A stretch of 64,000 nt of DNA, from NCBI RefSeq assembly GCF_946151065.1, contig NZ_CAMGZA010000002.1, forward strand, positions 310,001-374,000. The letters are read 5' to 3'. Numbering within the stretch: position 1 is the stretch's first letter; each line of letters begins with the position of its first letter. Of the stretch, positions 9,571-21,926 are shown one piece after another. The DNA is from Microbacterium sp. Marseille-Q6965. GTDB taxonomy: Bacteria; Actinomycetota; Actinomycetes; Actinomycetales; Microbacteriaceae. The translations under genes and the position numbers were made by a program. A model generated the notes under the pieces. The model saw only the letters and a list, made by a program, of their open reading frames with translations, did no database searches and was not told the origin of the DNA.

Positions 9571-10230
9571 ATGGACATCAACATCTCGGGAGTCGGCGTG
9601 AATGTCACCGACCGATTCCGTTCGGTGGTCGAGGAGAAGTCCGAGCGCATCGCCCACATCGCCCCGAGGGCGCTGACCCTCGACGTCAAGGTCACCCGCG
9701 ATGTGCACCGCAGCGGGGTCGACGAGGAGAAGGTCGAGCTCACCCTCACGGGCAAAACGGCCACGGCGCGCGCGGAGGCGCGCAACGGCGACAAGTTCGT
9801 GGCCCTCGAGGGAGCGCTCGACAAGCTCATCGAGCAGGTCAGGCGCGCCAAGGACAAGAAGGTCAGGGGCCGCGCCCGCCCGAAGGGCGCCCACTTCGAG
9901 AAGAACTCCGGGTCGCTCGCGGGCCTCGACGTGCAGCCCGTGACCGCGGATGTGCTGCAGGCCGTCGCGACGGGCGAGATCCCGGTCGTGGAGGAGGAGA
10001 GCGAGGAGACCTACTCGCCGGTCGTCATCAGGACGAAGAACTTCGAGCCGGAGTGGATGACGGTGGAAGAGGCCGTGGACCGCATGGAGCTGGTCGGCCA
10101 CGACTTCTTCCTGTTCATCGACGCGCGCACCGATCACCCGAGCGTGGTCTACCGCCGCCGCGGCTGGGACTACGGCGTCATCTCGCTGACCACACCCGCG
10201 CCGCCGCAGGAGGAGCGTCTCGCGTCATGA
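9571..10230 (+). CDS. hpf: Long-form ribosome hibernation promoting factor (HPF/RaiA)
   Basis: 219 aa. The N-terminal ribosome-binding domain (about residues 1-100, MDINISGVGVNVTD) is followed by a linker and the C-terminal dimerisation domain with VVIRTKNFEPEWMT and the HDFFLFIDARTD segment. The long form makes 100S ribosome dimers in stationary phase in other bacteria. The ATG is preceded by GGAGG at a normal spacing. In Mycobacterium the orthologue lies directly before secA; here 8.8 kb of other genes intervene. Confidence 0.95.
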   Translation: MDINISGVGVNVTDRFRSVVEEKSERIAHIAPRALTLDVKVTRDVHRSGVDEEKVELTLTGKTATARAEARNGDKFVALEGALDKLIEQVRRAKDKKVRGRARPKGAHFEKNSGSLAGLDVQPVTADVLQAVATGEIPVVEEESEETYSPVVIRTKNFEPEWMTVEEAVDRMELVGHDFFLFIDARTDHPSVVYRRRGWDYGVISLTTPAPPQEERLAS

Positions 10231-10250
10231 CCTGACCGACGCCGGGCCGG

Positions 10251-10290
10251 GGCCCCGGACGCGCCGACCGATCCGGTCGCGTCCGGGGCC
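10251..10290. terminator. Bidirectional hairpin between converging genes
   Basis: Perfect 13-bp inverted repeat (GGCCCCGGACGCG with its complement) around a 14-nt loop, between the hibernation factor gene and the converging coiled-coil gene. It has no T tract, as is common in high-G+C bacteria. Confidence 0.75.
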
Positions 10291-10343
10291 CGCGTCCGTC
10301 CGGTACGGGCCGCGGGCGGCCGACGGGCGCGCCGACGGCGCCG

Positions 10344-11669
10344 TCAGTCGAAGATGTCGCCCATGAGGCCGCCGAGCAGGAGGCCGCCGACCACGGGGCC
10401 CAGGATGTCGCCCCCGCCGCCGAACCCACCGCCGCGGCGACCGCCGCGACCACCCCAGCCGCCCCAGTCGTCGGGACGGTCCTGGTCGATGTCGCGCTGC
10501 GCCAGGTGCAACGCCTCCTGAGCGAGCTGACCCACGCGGCGCGCCAAGTGCAGCGCCTCCTCCCGGGTGTCCTCGTCGCGGACGAGGCGGTCGACGTCGA
10601 GCCGTAGGCGCTGCGCCTCGGCCAGCCGCGTGCGCGCATCCGCGCCGATGTAGCCGCGGTGACCCGAGATGAGGCTGTTCGCCACGCCGATCGTGCGATC
10701 GGCGGAATCGAGCTCGTGGCGCACGTGCTCCATCGAGGGGATGGGGCGGGCGGCCCGCTCGCGCGCCTTCGCCACGACGGCGTCGAGTGCGGCGTTGGCG
10801 TCGCGCAGCTTCGCGAGGTCCTCGAACGGATCGGAGGGCGTCCCCGGCCCCGGCAGCTCCGCCAGCGCGCGCTCCAGGTTCGCGACGGCCTGCAGAACCT
10901 CGGGCGTCTGCGGCGCCGTGCGCGCCTCGACGATGTCGGAGCGCGAGTCGGCCACGACGTCGGCGAGCGTCGACTGCGCGCGCATGGCCTCGATCTCGAA
11001 GTCCTCGACCCCGTCGATGATCGTGCGGGCTCGCCGCACCGCCTCGGTCGCCGTCTCGAGCGCGACGAGCGCCTCTTCGGTGCGGCGCGCGTCGCGGCGG
11101 CGCTGCGAGACGTCGGCCGAGTGCACGGCGAAGTCCAGCAGCTGCTCGGCCTCGTCGGGGTTCGCCGAGACGCGGTGCAGGGCGGCCGAGCTGTAGCGCC
11201 CCGCGAGGCGCTCCACGGTCGTCCGCGTGGCGGGGATGCGGGCGCGCAGCTCCTCGGCCTCACGACGCACGGCATCGAGGATCTGCGGTGCCTGGCGGAC
11301 CTTGTCGACCGCGGCCTTCAGCTTCTCGGTGCGCTCGTCGAGCACGTCCTCGGCCCACTCGCACAGCTGGATGATGCGCGCGTTGCGGGTGCGCAGTTCC
11401 TCAGGGGTGTCGGGGATCTCGTCGTGATTGAGCTGGTGCAGCTGGAACGCCTCGGCCATGTGCGTGCGCACCGCCTCAAGGCCCGCGCGGATGTCGGCGG
11501 TGGGGCCGTCGCCCAGCTCGGCCGCCGCGAACGCCACCTCGTCGGAGGTGGAACGGATCCGCTCGTCCGTTGCGACCAGCGCCGCCTGCGCCCGGCGCGC
11601 CAGCGACGCGTCCTCGGCCGCCTGCTGCTCGTCCGCCTCGCGCTTCCGCCTGCCCCAGAAACCCGCCAT
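10344..11669 (-). CDS. Coiled-coil protein with Gly-rich C-terminus
   Basis: 441 aa. The body is almost entirely charged, Ala/Arg/Glu-rich helices likely to form coiled coils. The C-terminus turns into a Gly/Trp/Arg stretch and a short hydrophobic tail (GPVVGGLLLGGLMGDIFD). It resembles the C-terminal half of actinobacterial TPM-domain (YgcG-type) membrane proteins, but no signal peptide or TPM domain precedes it. The function is unknown; a membrane-peripheral scaffold is one guess. It is leaderless from a TAGGAT box. Confidence 0.75.
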   Translation of the reverse strand: MAGFWGRRKREADEQQAAEDASLARRAQAALVATDERIRSTSDEVAFAAAELGDGPTADIRAGLEAVRTHMAEAFQLHQLNHDEIPDTPEELRTRNARIIQLCEWAEDVLDERTEKLKAAVDKVRQAPQILDAVRREAEELRARIPATRTTVERLAGRYSSAALHRVSANPDEAEQLLDFAVHSADVSQRRRDARRTEEALVALETATEAVRRARTIIDGVEDFEIEAMRAQSTLADVVADSRSDIVEARTAPQTPEVLQAVANLERALAELPGPGTPSDPFEDLAKLRDANAALDAVVAKARERAARPIPSMEHVRHELDSADRTIGVANSLISGHRGYIGADARTRLAEAQRLRLDVDRLVRDEDTREEALHLARRVGQLAQEALHLAQRDIDQDRPDDWGGWGGRGGRRGGGFGGGGDILGPVVGGLLLGGLMGDIFD

Positions 11670-11675
11670 GAGTCG

Positions 11676-11681
11676 ATCCTA
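11676..11681 (-). promoter_or_regulatory. -10 box of the coiled-coil gene (leaderless)
   Basis: TAGGAT on the minus strand, 6 nt before the ATG at 11669. Confidence 0.65.
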
Positions 11682-11746
11682 CGGTCGGCGTGCCGCGGGC
11701 GCGCCATCTGCGCGACCCGCGGCTGCGCCGTGGGGGGACGGGTGGG

Positions 11747-14646
11747 TCACGCGATCGCGGTGCGACGGGTCAGGTCGGGCATGCGCGGCGGCACGAGCCA
11801 CGAGGCCGCGGCAATCGCCAGCGGCAGACCGAGGCCCAGCGCCGCCAGGGCCGGCCAGGGCACGTCCGAGAGGAACATCGTGCCGTGGCTGTTGGCCAGC
11901 GTCGTGCCCCAGACCGGCAGGATGCCCGCTGCGGCGCCGGTGAGGCAACCGAAGCCCGCCACGATCAGGCCCTGCCAGAAGGCGATCGACCGGCGCAGTC
12001 GGGGAGCGGCGCCCACGGCGGCCAGCGTGGCATCGTCGGGCCGGCGCTCGATCCGAGACAGGCCGAGGGCGACCGAGCTGGCACCGATGACGAGCACTGC
12101 CGTTGCCGCGACGATGAGCACGTACCAGATCGCAGGATCCGGGGGTCCGTCCTCGCGCCGCACGGTGGGGGAGATCGTCGACGCGTCGTACACCACGGTG
12201 CCCGGCGTCAGAGCCGCCACCCGCTCGGTGAGGGCGTCGAGCTCGTTCTGCGTCAGCGGCACGTCGTACGCCGCGACGAAGCGGTGCATCCGCACGTCCA
12301 CGCCCAGGGCGGCCGCGGATTCCGGTGTCAGATACACCTCCGCGCCCGTCAGCGGGATGTCCGGGTCGATCCGCACGGTCTGGAGCGCGACGGAGGACTG
12401 GGGCGTCGGCCGTCGCTCCAGCGCGTCCTCGGCGGCGCCCGGGTCCACCTGGCGATAGGCCCACGTGTTGAGCACGAGCTCGCCGTGCTCGTTCAGCCAG
12501 TCCGGGTTGGTCACCACCGCCGCGCCGTCGCGATAGGCCTCGCGCTCGGCCGCGGTGAGTTCGTACCCGAGGACGACGGCGAGGTCCTCGGGCGCGACGG
12601 CCTCGATCGCGCGGGCGATGCCGTTGGCCTCGCCCATCCTCGCCGTGAAGGGGTAGGCGCAGGTGTTCCACGCCGGGTCGCCGTCCGGCAGCTCCGCGCA
12701 GTTCGTGTAGCGCTGCAGCTCGGGCTTCACGACGGGCGTCTCCGGAGCCACGTCCGGTAGGCCGGCCCACATCATCCGCTGCCGGAAGACGACGGCGGAG
12801 TCGGAGGGGTTCGTCTCCGCCAGCAGCCGTTCCGTGTCGGCGGCGAGCTCGCTCAGGCGCGGCTCGAGGTCTTCCGTGGCCGCGGCGGGATCGGCGTACA
12901 GTTCGATCGCCACGTTGCCGAGCGGCGCGCTCCACGGCCACTCGCGGTGCGTCTCGCCCATGCTCACCCCGACGGCCCCCAGTGCGGTCGAGGCGAGGAA
13001 CGCGCACGCCGCGATAGCGCCGAAGGCGGGCACGATGCGCGACGGGTTGGCGGCCGAGTCGCGGGCGGCCAGGCGCGCGCCCAGGCCGAGCCGTGCGAGC
13101 GGGCGCGCGATCACCGTGAGCAGCCAGTGCCCCGCGAGGATCACGCCGAGCTGGCCGAGGATGGGGCCGGCGACGATGCCGATGATCGCGATCGTCATGA
13201 GGGTCGAATGGGTCTCGTCGGTGACGGTGCCGTCGATCCACGGGATCCACAGCGCGCTGGCCACGCTCAGGCCCACGCCGGCGAAGACGAGGAGCGAGCC
13301 CCAGATCGGGCGGCTCGCGCGCGGGGCCATGGGTCGTCGCGCGCCTCGCAGCGCGGCGATCGTCTGCTGCGAGGCCACGGCGCGCGCCGGGAGCAGCGCC
13401 GCGAAGGTGCCGACGAGGGTGGCGAAGACGACGATGACGGCGATCGCGACCCAGGGGATGTGCAGCCCCCACGGGGAGGCGGCCGAGCCGTTGTCGAACC
13501 AGCCGAGCAGGGCCGCGCCGATGCCGATGCCCGCCGCGGCGCCGAGGAACCCTCCGATGAGACCGAGTGTCGAGCCCTGCAGCAGCACGATGCGGAAGAT
13601 GTCGGCGCGCGTGGCCCCCACGCTCGCCGCCATCGCGAGCTGCCGCTGCTGTCGGCGGGCGCTCACCGAGAACGCTGCGCCCGCCAGCAGCACGACGAGG
13701 TAGGCGCTGAACGCGAGCGACGCCGCCAGCAGTCCGGCCATGAGCATGTCGTCCTGGTTGCGGTACTGGAACGAGGGCGACGCGCCGTCGCCGGGATTCG
13801 CGACCAGTTCCGGGGCGAACACGACCGCCCCCTCCCGGTTGAGGTCATAGATCTCCGCGGCCGTGGGCTGCCACCCGATCGCGTACCACGTGGTCTTTCG
13901 AGGGTCGCTGCCGCCGTCGAGCGGGCCGCCGGCGGGCAGGAAGACGACCTGGGCGTCGTTGGTGTCACGCGCGTGCTTCATCACGGCGGTGATCGTGTAG
14001 GACGCGTCGGGATCGGTCAGGACGAGGGTGTCGCCGAGGTCGACGCCCAGTCGCTGCAGCGCGCCGGGGGAGACTGCGGCCTCGCCGCGGCCGGAGGGTC
14101 GTTCGCCGTCCACGAGCTGCAGGGGCCCCTCCAGACGAGGATCGCCGACGTCGCCCACGGCGGCGCGCAGCACCCCGATGCCGCCGGAGGTCTCCGCCTC
14201 CACCTGCGCGTCGGTGAGCGAGAGGGTCTCGACGCCATCGGGCAGCAGCGCGGCCGCGTCCTCCGGCATCGGGCCTTCCTCGTGCACCGCCTCGCCCGTC
14301 TCCGGGTCGTAGTCGCGCTCGACCCAGTCGGGATCGTCGAGGTACTGGAAGGCCGAGGGATCCGATCCGCCCACGATCCGCACCGCGGCGGCGGTGCCGC
14401 CGACCTCGACGTACGCCTCCTCCGCGAGCGTGGGCTGGTTGCTCTCGTAGACCACCACGGCGCCCGAGACGGCCGCCATCGGCAGGGCGACCAGCGCGGT
14501 GATGAGCAGGCTCGTCGGCCAGGTGCGCAGCACCTGCCGGGCGGCCAGCCGCGCGGCGGCCCGCCACCGCGGCAGCGCGCCCCGTCCGGACGGCGGCTCC
14601 GTTGCGGGCGCCGGACGGGCGGAGGGCGGCGCCGCTATCGTGGCCG

Positions 14647-14650
<4 letters not shown>
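11747..14650 (-). CDS. FtsX-like ABC transporter permease
   Basis: 967 aa with GTG start overlapping the ATPase stop (GTGA). The layout is an N-terminal helix, a large periplasmic-type domain (residues about 70-300), a three-helix FtsX domain with two further helices, a second extracellular domain (about 560-790) and a C-terminal three-helix FtsX domain. This duplicated MacB/FtsX layout belongs to type VII ABC systems that export lipids, peptides or antibiotics or act mechanically on the envelope. It works with the adjacent ATPase and is presumably controlled by the PadR regulator. Substrate unknown. Confidence 0.9.
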
Positions 14651-15464
<814 letters not shown>

Positions 15465-15468
<4 letters not shown>

Positions 15469-16061
15469 GAGCGCACCGCCTTGGCGGGGCGACCGCGCTT
15501 GGGCCGCTCGGTGGACAGCTCCAGCTCGAGTGCGCGCTGCGGGTGGTTGCGCAGCCGCTGCTCGGTGTGGTCGAGCCACTGCACCTCGGCCTGCGCGGCG
15601 AAGATCATGGAGTCCACGACGAGCGACCAGGCCAGCTCCTCCGCGCTGTCGGGGGAGGACCCGGCGTACTTCGCCCGCTGCAGCGACTGCAGCTGAGCCA
15701 GCGTGGCCCGCCGCTGGGTCTGGATGACGGATTCCACGTCGACACCCGGCAGCGTCGCGGCGAGGGCGAGCTTGATCGCGAGTTCGTCGCGCGTGCCCTG
15801 CCCGCGCTCCACGGGCGAGGCGAGCCAGGATGCGACCTCCCCCCGGCCCGCGTCGGTGATCCGCCAGAACACGTGGCCCTGGTCGTCGGCGTCGTCGCGG
15901 CTGACGAGGCCGTCGCGCTCGAGGCGCTCGAGGGTGTTGTAGATCTGCCCCACGTTGAGCGGCCACGTCGACCCGGTGCGGCGGTCGAACTCCGCGCGCA
16001 GCTGGTAGCCGTAGCAGGGGCCCTGATCGAGGATGGCGAGCAGGCTCTGGCGAACCGACAT
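15465..16061 (-). CDS. PadR-family transcriptional regulator
   Basis: 198 aa. The N-terminal winged helix starts [21 protein letters not shown], reading on to a tyrosine-containing recognition segment ([17 protein letters not shown]), and is followed by a helical C-terminal dimerisation domain as in PadR subfamily s2. It is first in an operon with an ABC exporter, the common arrangement for a ligand-relieved autorepressor. The ATG at 16061 is supported by CGGAG 6-7 nt upstream. An inverted repeat overlaps its promoter. Confidence 0.92.
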
Positions 16062-16088
16062 GGGCGCTCCGTTCGGAAAGGGTTTTCG

Positions 16089-16117
16089 GGTATGTATGTT
16101 CCCAGTATATGCATACC
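16089..16117. promoter_or_regulatory. Candidate PadR operator
   Basis: Imperfect palindrome GGTATGTAT-N11-ATGCATACC, matching at 8 of 9 arm positions. It contains the ATGT/ACAT-type half sites usual for PadR operators and covers the -10 box of the regulator's own promoter, so binding would block transcription of the efflux operon. Confidence 0.6.
16104..16109 (-). promoter_or_regulatory. -10 box of the PadR-ABC operon
   Basis: TATACT on the minus strand, about 43 nt before the ATG at 16061, inside the candidate operator. Confidence 0.6.
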
Positions 16118-16214
16118 GGGAAAAGCCGGGGCTCGTACCTGATGCGCCACGCAGAGTTCGCCGGACGTTCACCGGCGACGGCGGCGTGTCGGCCTGCGTG
16201 TCACCATGCGCCGG

Positions 16215-16220
16215 TAGGTT
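16215..16220 (+). promoter_or_regulatory. -10 box of the first metallophosphoesterase (leaderless)
   Basis: TAGGTT, 7 nt before the ATG at 16228, with no ribosome site. Confidence 0.6.
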
Positions 16221-16227
16221 GGGACTC

Positions 16228-17172
16228 ATGGCTGATACAGCCGCAGCGGCGCGCATCGCCGAGTACACCCGCCCCAGTCACCTGCTCGTCCACCTGAGCG
16301 ACACTCACCTGAGGGCGCGTGGCGGCGTCTTCGACATCGATGCCGCGGCGCATCTGCGGCGGATCCTCGAGCAGCTCGAGGACTCCGGTGCCCGCCCCGA
16401 CGCGATCGTGTTCACGGGAGATCTCGTCGACCTCGGTGAGCGCGAGGCCTACGCCGAACTGCGCGACATCGTCGAGCCGGCCGCCCGGCGCCTGGGCACG
16501 CGCGTGGTCTGGGTGATGGGCAACCACGACGATCGCGACGGCTTCCGGCGTGAACTGCTCGGCGCGTCGGGCACCGGGCCCGTCGACGCCGTCCACGACA
16601 TCGACGGGCTGCGTCTCATCGTGCTCGACACGTCGGTGCCGGGCGCGCACCACGGCGAGGTGTCGGACGCTCAGCTGGACTGGCTGCAGCTGGAGCTGTC
16701 GATTCCCGCGCCGCACGGCACGATCCTGGCGATGCACCACCCGCCCGTGCCCTGCGTGCTGGACCTCGCCACGATCGTCGAGCTGCGCGATCAGCGCCGC
16801 CTCGCCGACGTGCTGCGGGGCACCGACGTCCGCTCGATCCTCGCCGGTCACGTGCACTTCTCGACGACGGCCACCTTCGCCGGCATCCCGGTCTCGGTCG
16901 CGTCCTCGAGCTGCTACACGCAGGATCTCAGCGTCGCCGACGGCGGCATGGCTCCCCGTGACGGCGCGCAGGCGTACAACCTCGTGCACGTCTACGACGA
17001 GACGGTCGTGCACTCCGTCGTGCCGCTCAGCGACGCCCCGCCGGCGGAGGTGACGACGGCCGAGGAGACGCGCCGCCGCCTGGCGGCCGCCGGGGTGATC
17101 ATCCGCGACTCGCCGCGTGGGCGCGGCAGCCGCATCGCTCCGCCGACGTCACCGCTGTCCGTCCTGCACTGA
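16228..17172 (+). CDS. CpdA/GpdQ-like metallophosphoesterase
   Basis: 314 aa. The full calcineurin-type metal site is visible: HLSDTHL (Asp, His), FTGDLVDLG (GD), MGNHDDR (GNHD), MHHPP and AGHVHF. The closest family is the class III cyclic nucleotide phosphodiesterases (CpdA, GpdQ, Rv0805). The substrate could be 3',5'-cAMP or another phosphodiester. A paralogue lies at 27146-28045. The ATG is chosen because a TAGGTT -10 lies 7 nt upstream. It converges on the Stealth gene with a 12-nt gap. Confidence 0.88.
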   Translation: MADTAAAARIAEYTRPSHLLVHLSDTHLRARGGVFDIDAAAHLRRILEQLEDSGARPDAIVFTGDLVDLGEREAYAELRDIVEPAARRLGTRVVWVMGNHDDRDGFRRELLGASGTGPVDAVHDIDGLRLIVLDTSVPGAHHGEVSDAQLDWLQLELSIPAPHGTILAMHHPPVPCVLDLATIVELRDQRRLADVLRGTDVRSILAGHVHFSTTATFAGIPVSVASSSCYTQDLSVADGGMAPRDGAQAYNLVHVYDETVVHSVVPLSDAPPAEVTTAEETRRRLAAAGVIIRDSPRGRGSRIAPPTSPLSVLH

Positions 17173-17184
17173 GGCGCGCGGCGC

Positions 17185-18747
17185 TCACCTCTCCCAGGGC
17201 GCCTTCACGGGGAAGTACGCCTCGAGCGTGTCGCGCACGACGCGCTCGCGCAGCTCCTCGGCGATCTCCGGAACGCTGCCGTCGTTGAGGCAGAACATGT
17301 CGACGTCGCGGCGCTCCAGCAGCTTCTCCAGGCGCGGCAGCGACGCGGCCTGCGTGGTCTGGATGTAGCGCGTGCGCGGCGCCGAGGTGGGCAGGGCCCG
17401 CCCCGTGAACGCCGCGTAGTAGTGGTACAGCGAGTTGGTCACCGACACGTCGGTGGCGCTGCGGAAGCGCGCGGCGGCCGTGCGGCGGAACTCCTCGGGG
17501 AACTCGCGCTCCAGCTCGAACATCACGCTGCGCCGGTGCGGCGTGGCGCAGTGCTGCAGGTCGCGCGTGATCACCCGCCCGAAGCGACGCTCGAGCACCT
17601 CGCGATTGACGCGCGCCGCATTGTCGTGGCCGCTGCGGTGCGTGCGCGACGGGCCGATGCCGATACGCACGTCGCACTCGACGAACTGCGTCAGGCCCGA
17701 GGCGGTGAAGAACAGCTCCGGGCGCACCGGGCGGCCGAAGAACATGTCGTCGTTCGAGTACAGGAAGTGCTCGGCGATGCCGGGGATGCGGTGCAGCTGC
17801 GCTTCGACGGCGTGCGAGTTGTGGGTCGGCAACACGCTCGGGTCGGCGAAGAACTCCTCGCTGCGCACGATGCGCACCTTCGGGTGCTCCTTCAGCCACG
17901 CCGGCGCGGGACTGTCCGTCGCGATCCAGATGGTGCGGATCCACGGCGCGAACATGTGGACGCTGCGCAGCGCGTAGCGCAGCTCGTCGACCTGTCGGAA
18001 GCGCGCGGCGTGGTCGTCGCCGTCGCCGACGACGTACGCGCCCAGGCGCTCCGCGCGCTTGCGCTGGAACTCGCTGGAGGATCCGTCCACCCATGAGAAG
18101 ACGATGTCGACATCCTCGGTGAACTCATGCGCCAGGGGAGCGAACATGCCGCGCAGCGTGCGCCACGAGCGACCGTGCTGATGAACGGTCTCGAACTCGA
18201 GGTCCTCGGCCGCCATGTGGCGGCGCGTGAGGGCGTTGGGCCGCGGGGCGGTCACCTCGCCGGCCTCGAAACGCCAGAACTCGAGACGGATGCCCGTCTC
18301 GTGCCCGTACCGCAGCGTGCCGGCGGCGGCGACCGCGTCCGGACGCTCGCCGGGGACGAGCCGCGGACGGAAGAGCGTGGCGACATCGTGGCGGCCGAAG
18401 GCGCGCTCCGCGTCGCCCTGCAGGGGCACGAGGCGTCCGCCGGGGCGCCGCGCGACCCAGGGCTCGTCGCTCGAGGCATGCCCCAGCGCGCGCAGCGCCG
18501 CCTCACGCTCGTTCGCGGGCACCGCCAGCGCGGGGCGCCCGCTCGAGCGCCTCAGCAGCAGCGGGGCAAGCCCCGCGTCCTCGAGGATGCCGGTGAGGGC
18601 GAGCAGATCGGACGTCTGGGCGTCGAGCGGCGTGGTCGCTTCCACGAGATGCGGGAGCCCGCCGACCACGCGCGATCGCCCGGTCGCATTCGTGCCCTCG
18701 GGACGCACCCCGTCGTACGGCGTGTGCTCAGTGCCCAGAAACGTCAT
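17185..18747 (-). CDS. Stealth-family sugar-phosphate transferase
   Basis: 520 aa. The four Stealth conserved regions are present: CR1 DVDIVFSWVDG (residues 212-222), CR2 RFRQVDELRYALRSV through YSNDDMFFGRP (about 249-340), CR3 around PHRRSVMFELEREFPEEF, and CR4 CLNDG near the C-terminus. The first 200 residues are a family-variable N-terminal region. Stealth proteins transfer hexose-1-phosphate to build phosphodiester-linked capsule or exopolysaccharide. It stands alone here with no other capsule gene beside it. GAGGTGAT precedes the ATG closely. Confidence 0.9.
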   Translation of the reverse strand: MTFLGTEHTPYDGVRPEGTNATGRSRVVGGLPHLVEATTPLDAQTSDLLALTGILEDAGLAPLLLRRSSGRPALAVPANEREAALRALGHASSDEPWVARRPGGRLVPLQGDAERAFGRHDVATLFRPRLVPGERPDAVAAAGTLRYGHETGIRLEFWRFEAGEVTAPRPNALTRRHMAAEDLEFETVHQHGRSWRTLRGMFAPLAHEFTEDVDIVFSWVDGSSSEFQRKRAERLGAYVVGDGDDHAARFRQVDELRYALRSVHMFAPWIRTIWIATDSPAPAWLKEHPKVRIVRSEEFFADPSVLPTHNSHAVEAQLHRIPGIAEHFLYSNDDMFFGRPVRPELFFTASGLTQFVECDVRIGIGPSRTHRSGHDNAARVNREVLERRFGRVITRDLQHCATPHRRSVMFELEREFPEEFRRTAAARFRSATDVSVTNSLYHYYAAFTGRALPTSAPRTRYIQTTQAASLPRLEKLLERRDVDMFCLNDGSVPEIAEELRERVVRDTLEAYFPVKAPWER

Positions 18748-19068
18748 CGATCACCTCGGATTCTCCTCACGGCCGGAGCCGTCGTCGACAGGTCGTGGCG
18801 CACGAGGGCGCCGGGGAGGGCCATCGCGGCGGCCTCTCGTGCCATCCCCGCCGATCCGGCGCCCGTGGCGCGGAGGGGAACGGTGGATGTACAGATCGTA
18901 AACGATGCGGGTTGCGCGCATATTTCCTGATCGCGCCCGGTCCCGGCGAGGCTGGGAAGCCACTGACGCGACCCGCCGGTGCGACGGATAGCATGGGCCG
19001 TGTATGCCCGTTCCTGGATGGGCGGGAGGCGGCGCACCACAGCGCCGCGATCTACGAGGAGATGTCAC
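18748..19068. other. 321-bp divergent intergenic region, Stealth gene and secA
   Basis: It holds the promoters of both genes. The secA -10 is TAGCAT at 18989-18994. For the minus strand, TACGAT at 18895-18900 is a possible -10 for the Stealth gene with a leader of about 140 nt, less certain. An open frame runs into the Stealth start on the minus strand but has no convincing start. No gene recognised. Confidence 0.6.
18989..18994 (+). promoter_or_regulatory. -10 box of secA
   Basis: TAGCAT, giving a leader of about 68 nt before GTG 19069. A GTG only 5 nt downstream of the box (19000) is in frame with secA. Confidence 0.6.
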
Positions 19069-21846
<2,778 letters not shown>

Positions 21847-21871
21847 CCAGGGCATCGCGCCCGACACCGGA

Positions 21872-21909
21872 ATCGGCCCGCTCCCTCCTCACCGAGGGGG
21901 CGGGCCGAT
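21872..21909 (+). terminator. secA terminator
   Basis: 16-bp stem (ATCGGCCCGCTCCCTC with GAGGGGGCGGGCCGAT, one G-U pair) and a 6-nt loop in the gap between secA and the aminotransferase gene. It ends just before the next gene's -10 box. Confidence 0.8.
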
Positions 21910-21914
21910 CCGCG

Positions 21915-21920
21915 TATTCT
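21915..21920 (+). promoter_or_regulatory. -10 box of the aminotransferase gene (leaderless)
   Basis: TATTCT, 6 nt before the ATG at 21927. Confidence 0.65.
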
Positions 21921-21926
21921 GATGCG

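Noticed and set aside
9491..9573. N-terminal extension of the hibernation factor from GTG 9499
   Set aside because: The GTG is only 2 nt from the -10 box. The family starts at MDINISG, with GGAGG correctly placed before ATG 9571.
18744..18769. Short frame ending in a four-base overlap with the Stealth gene start
   Set aside because: No -10 box lies at leaderless spacing, and the Stealth gene has its own GAGGTGAT ribosome site.
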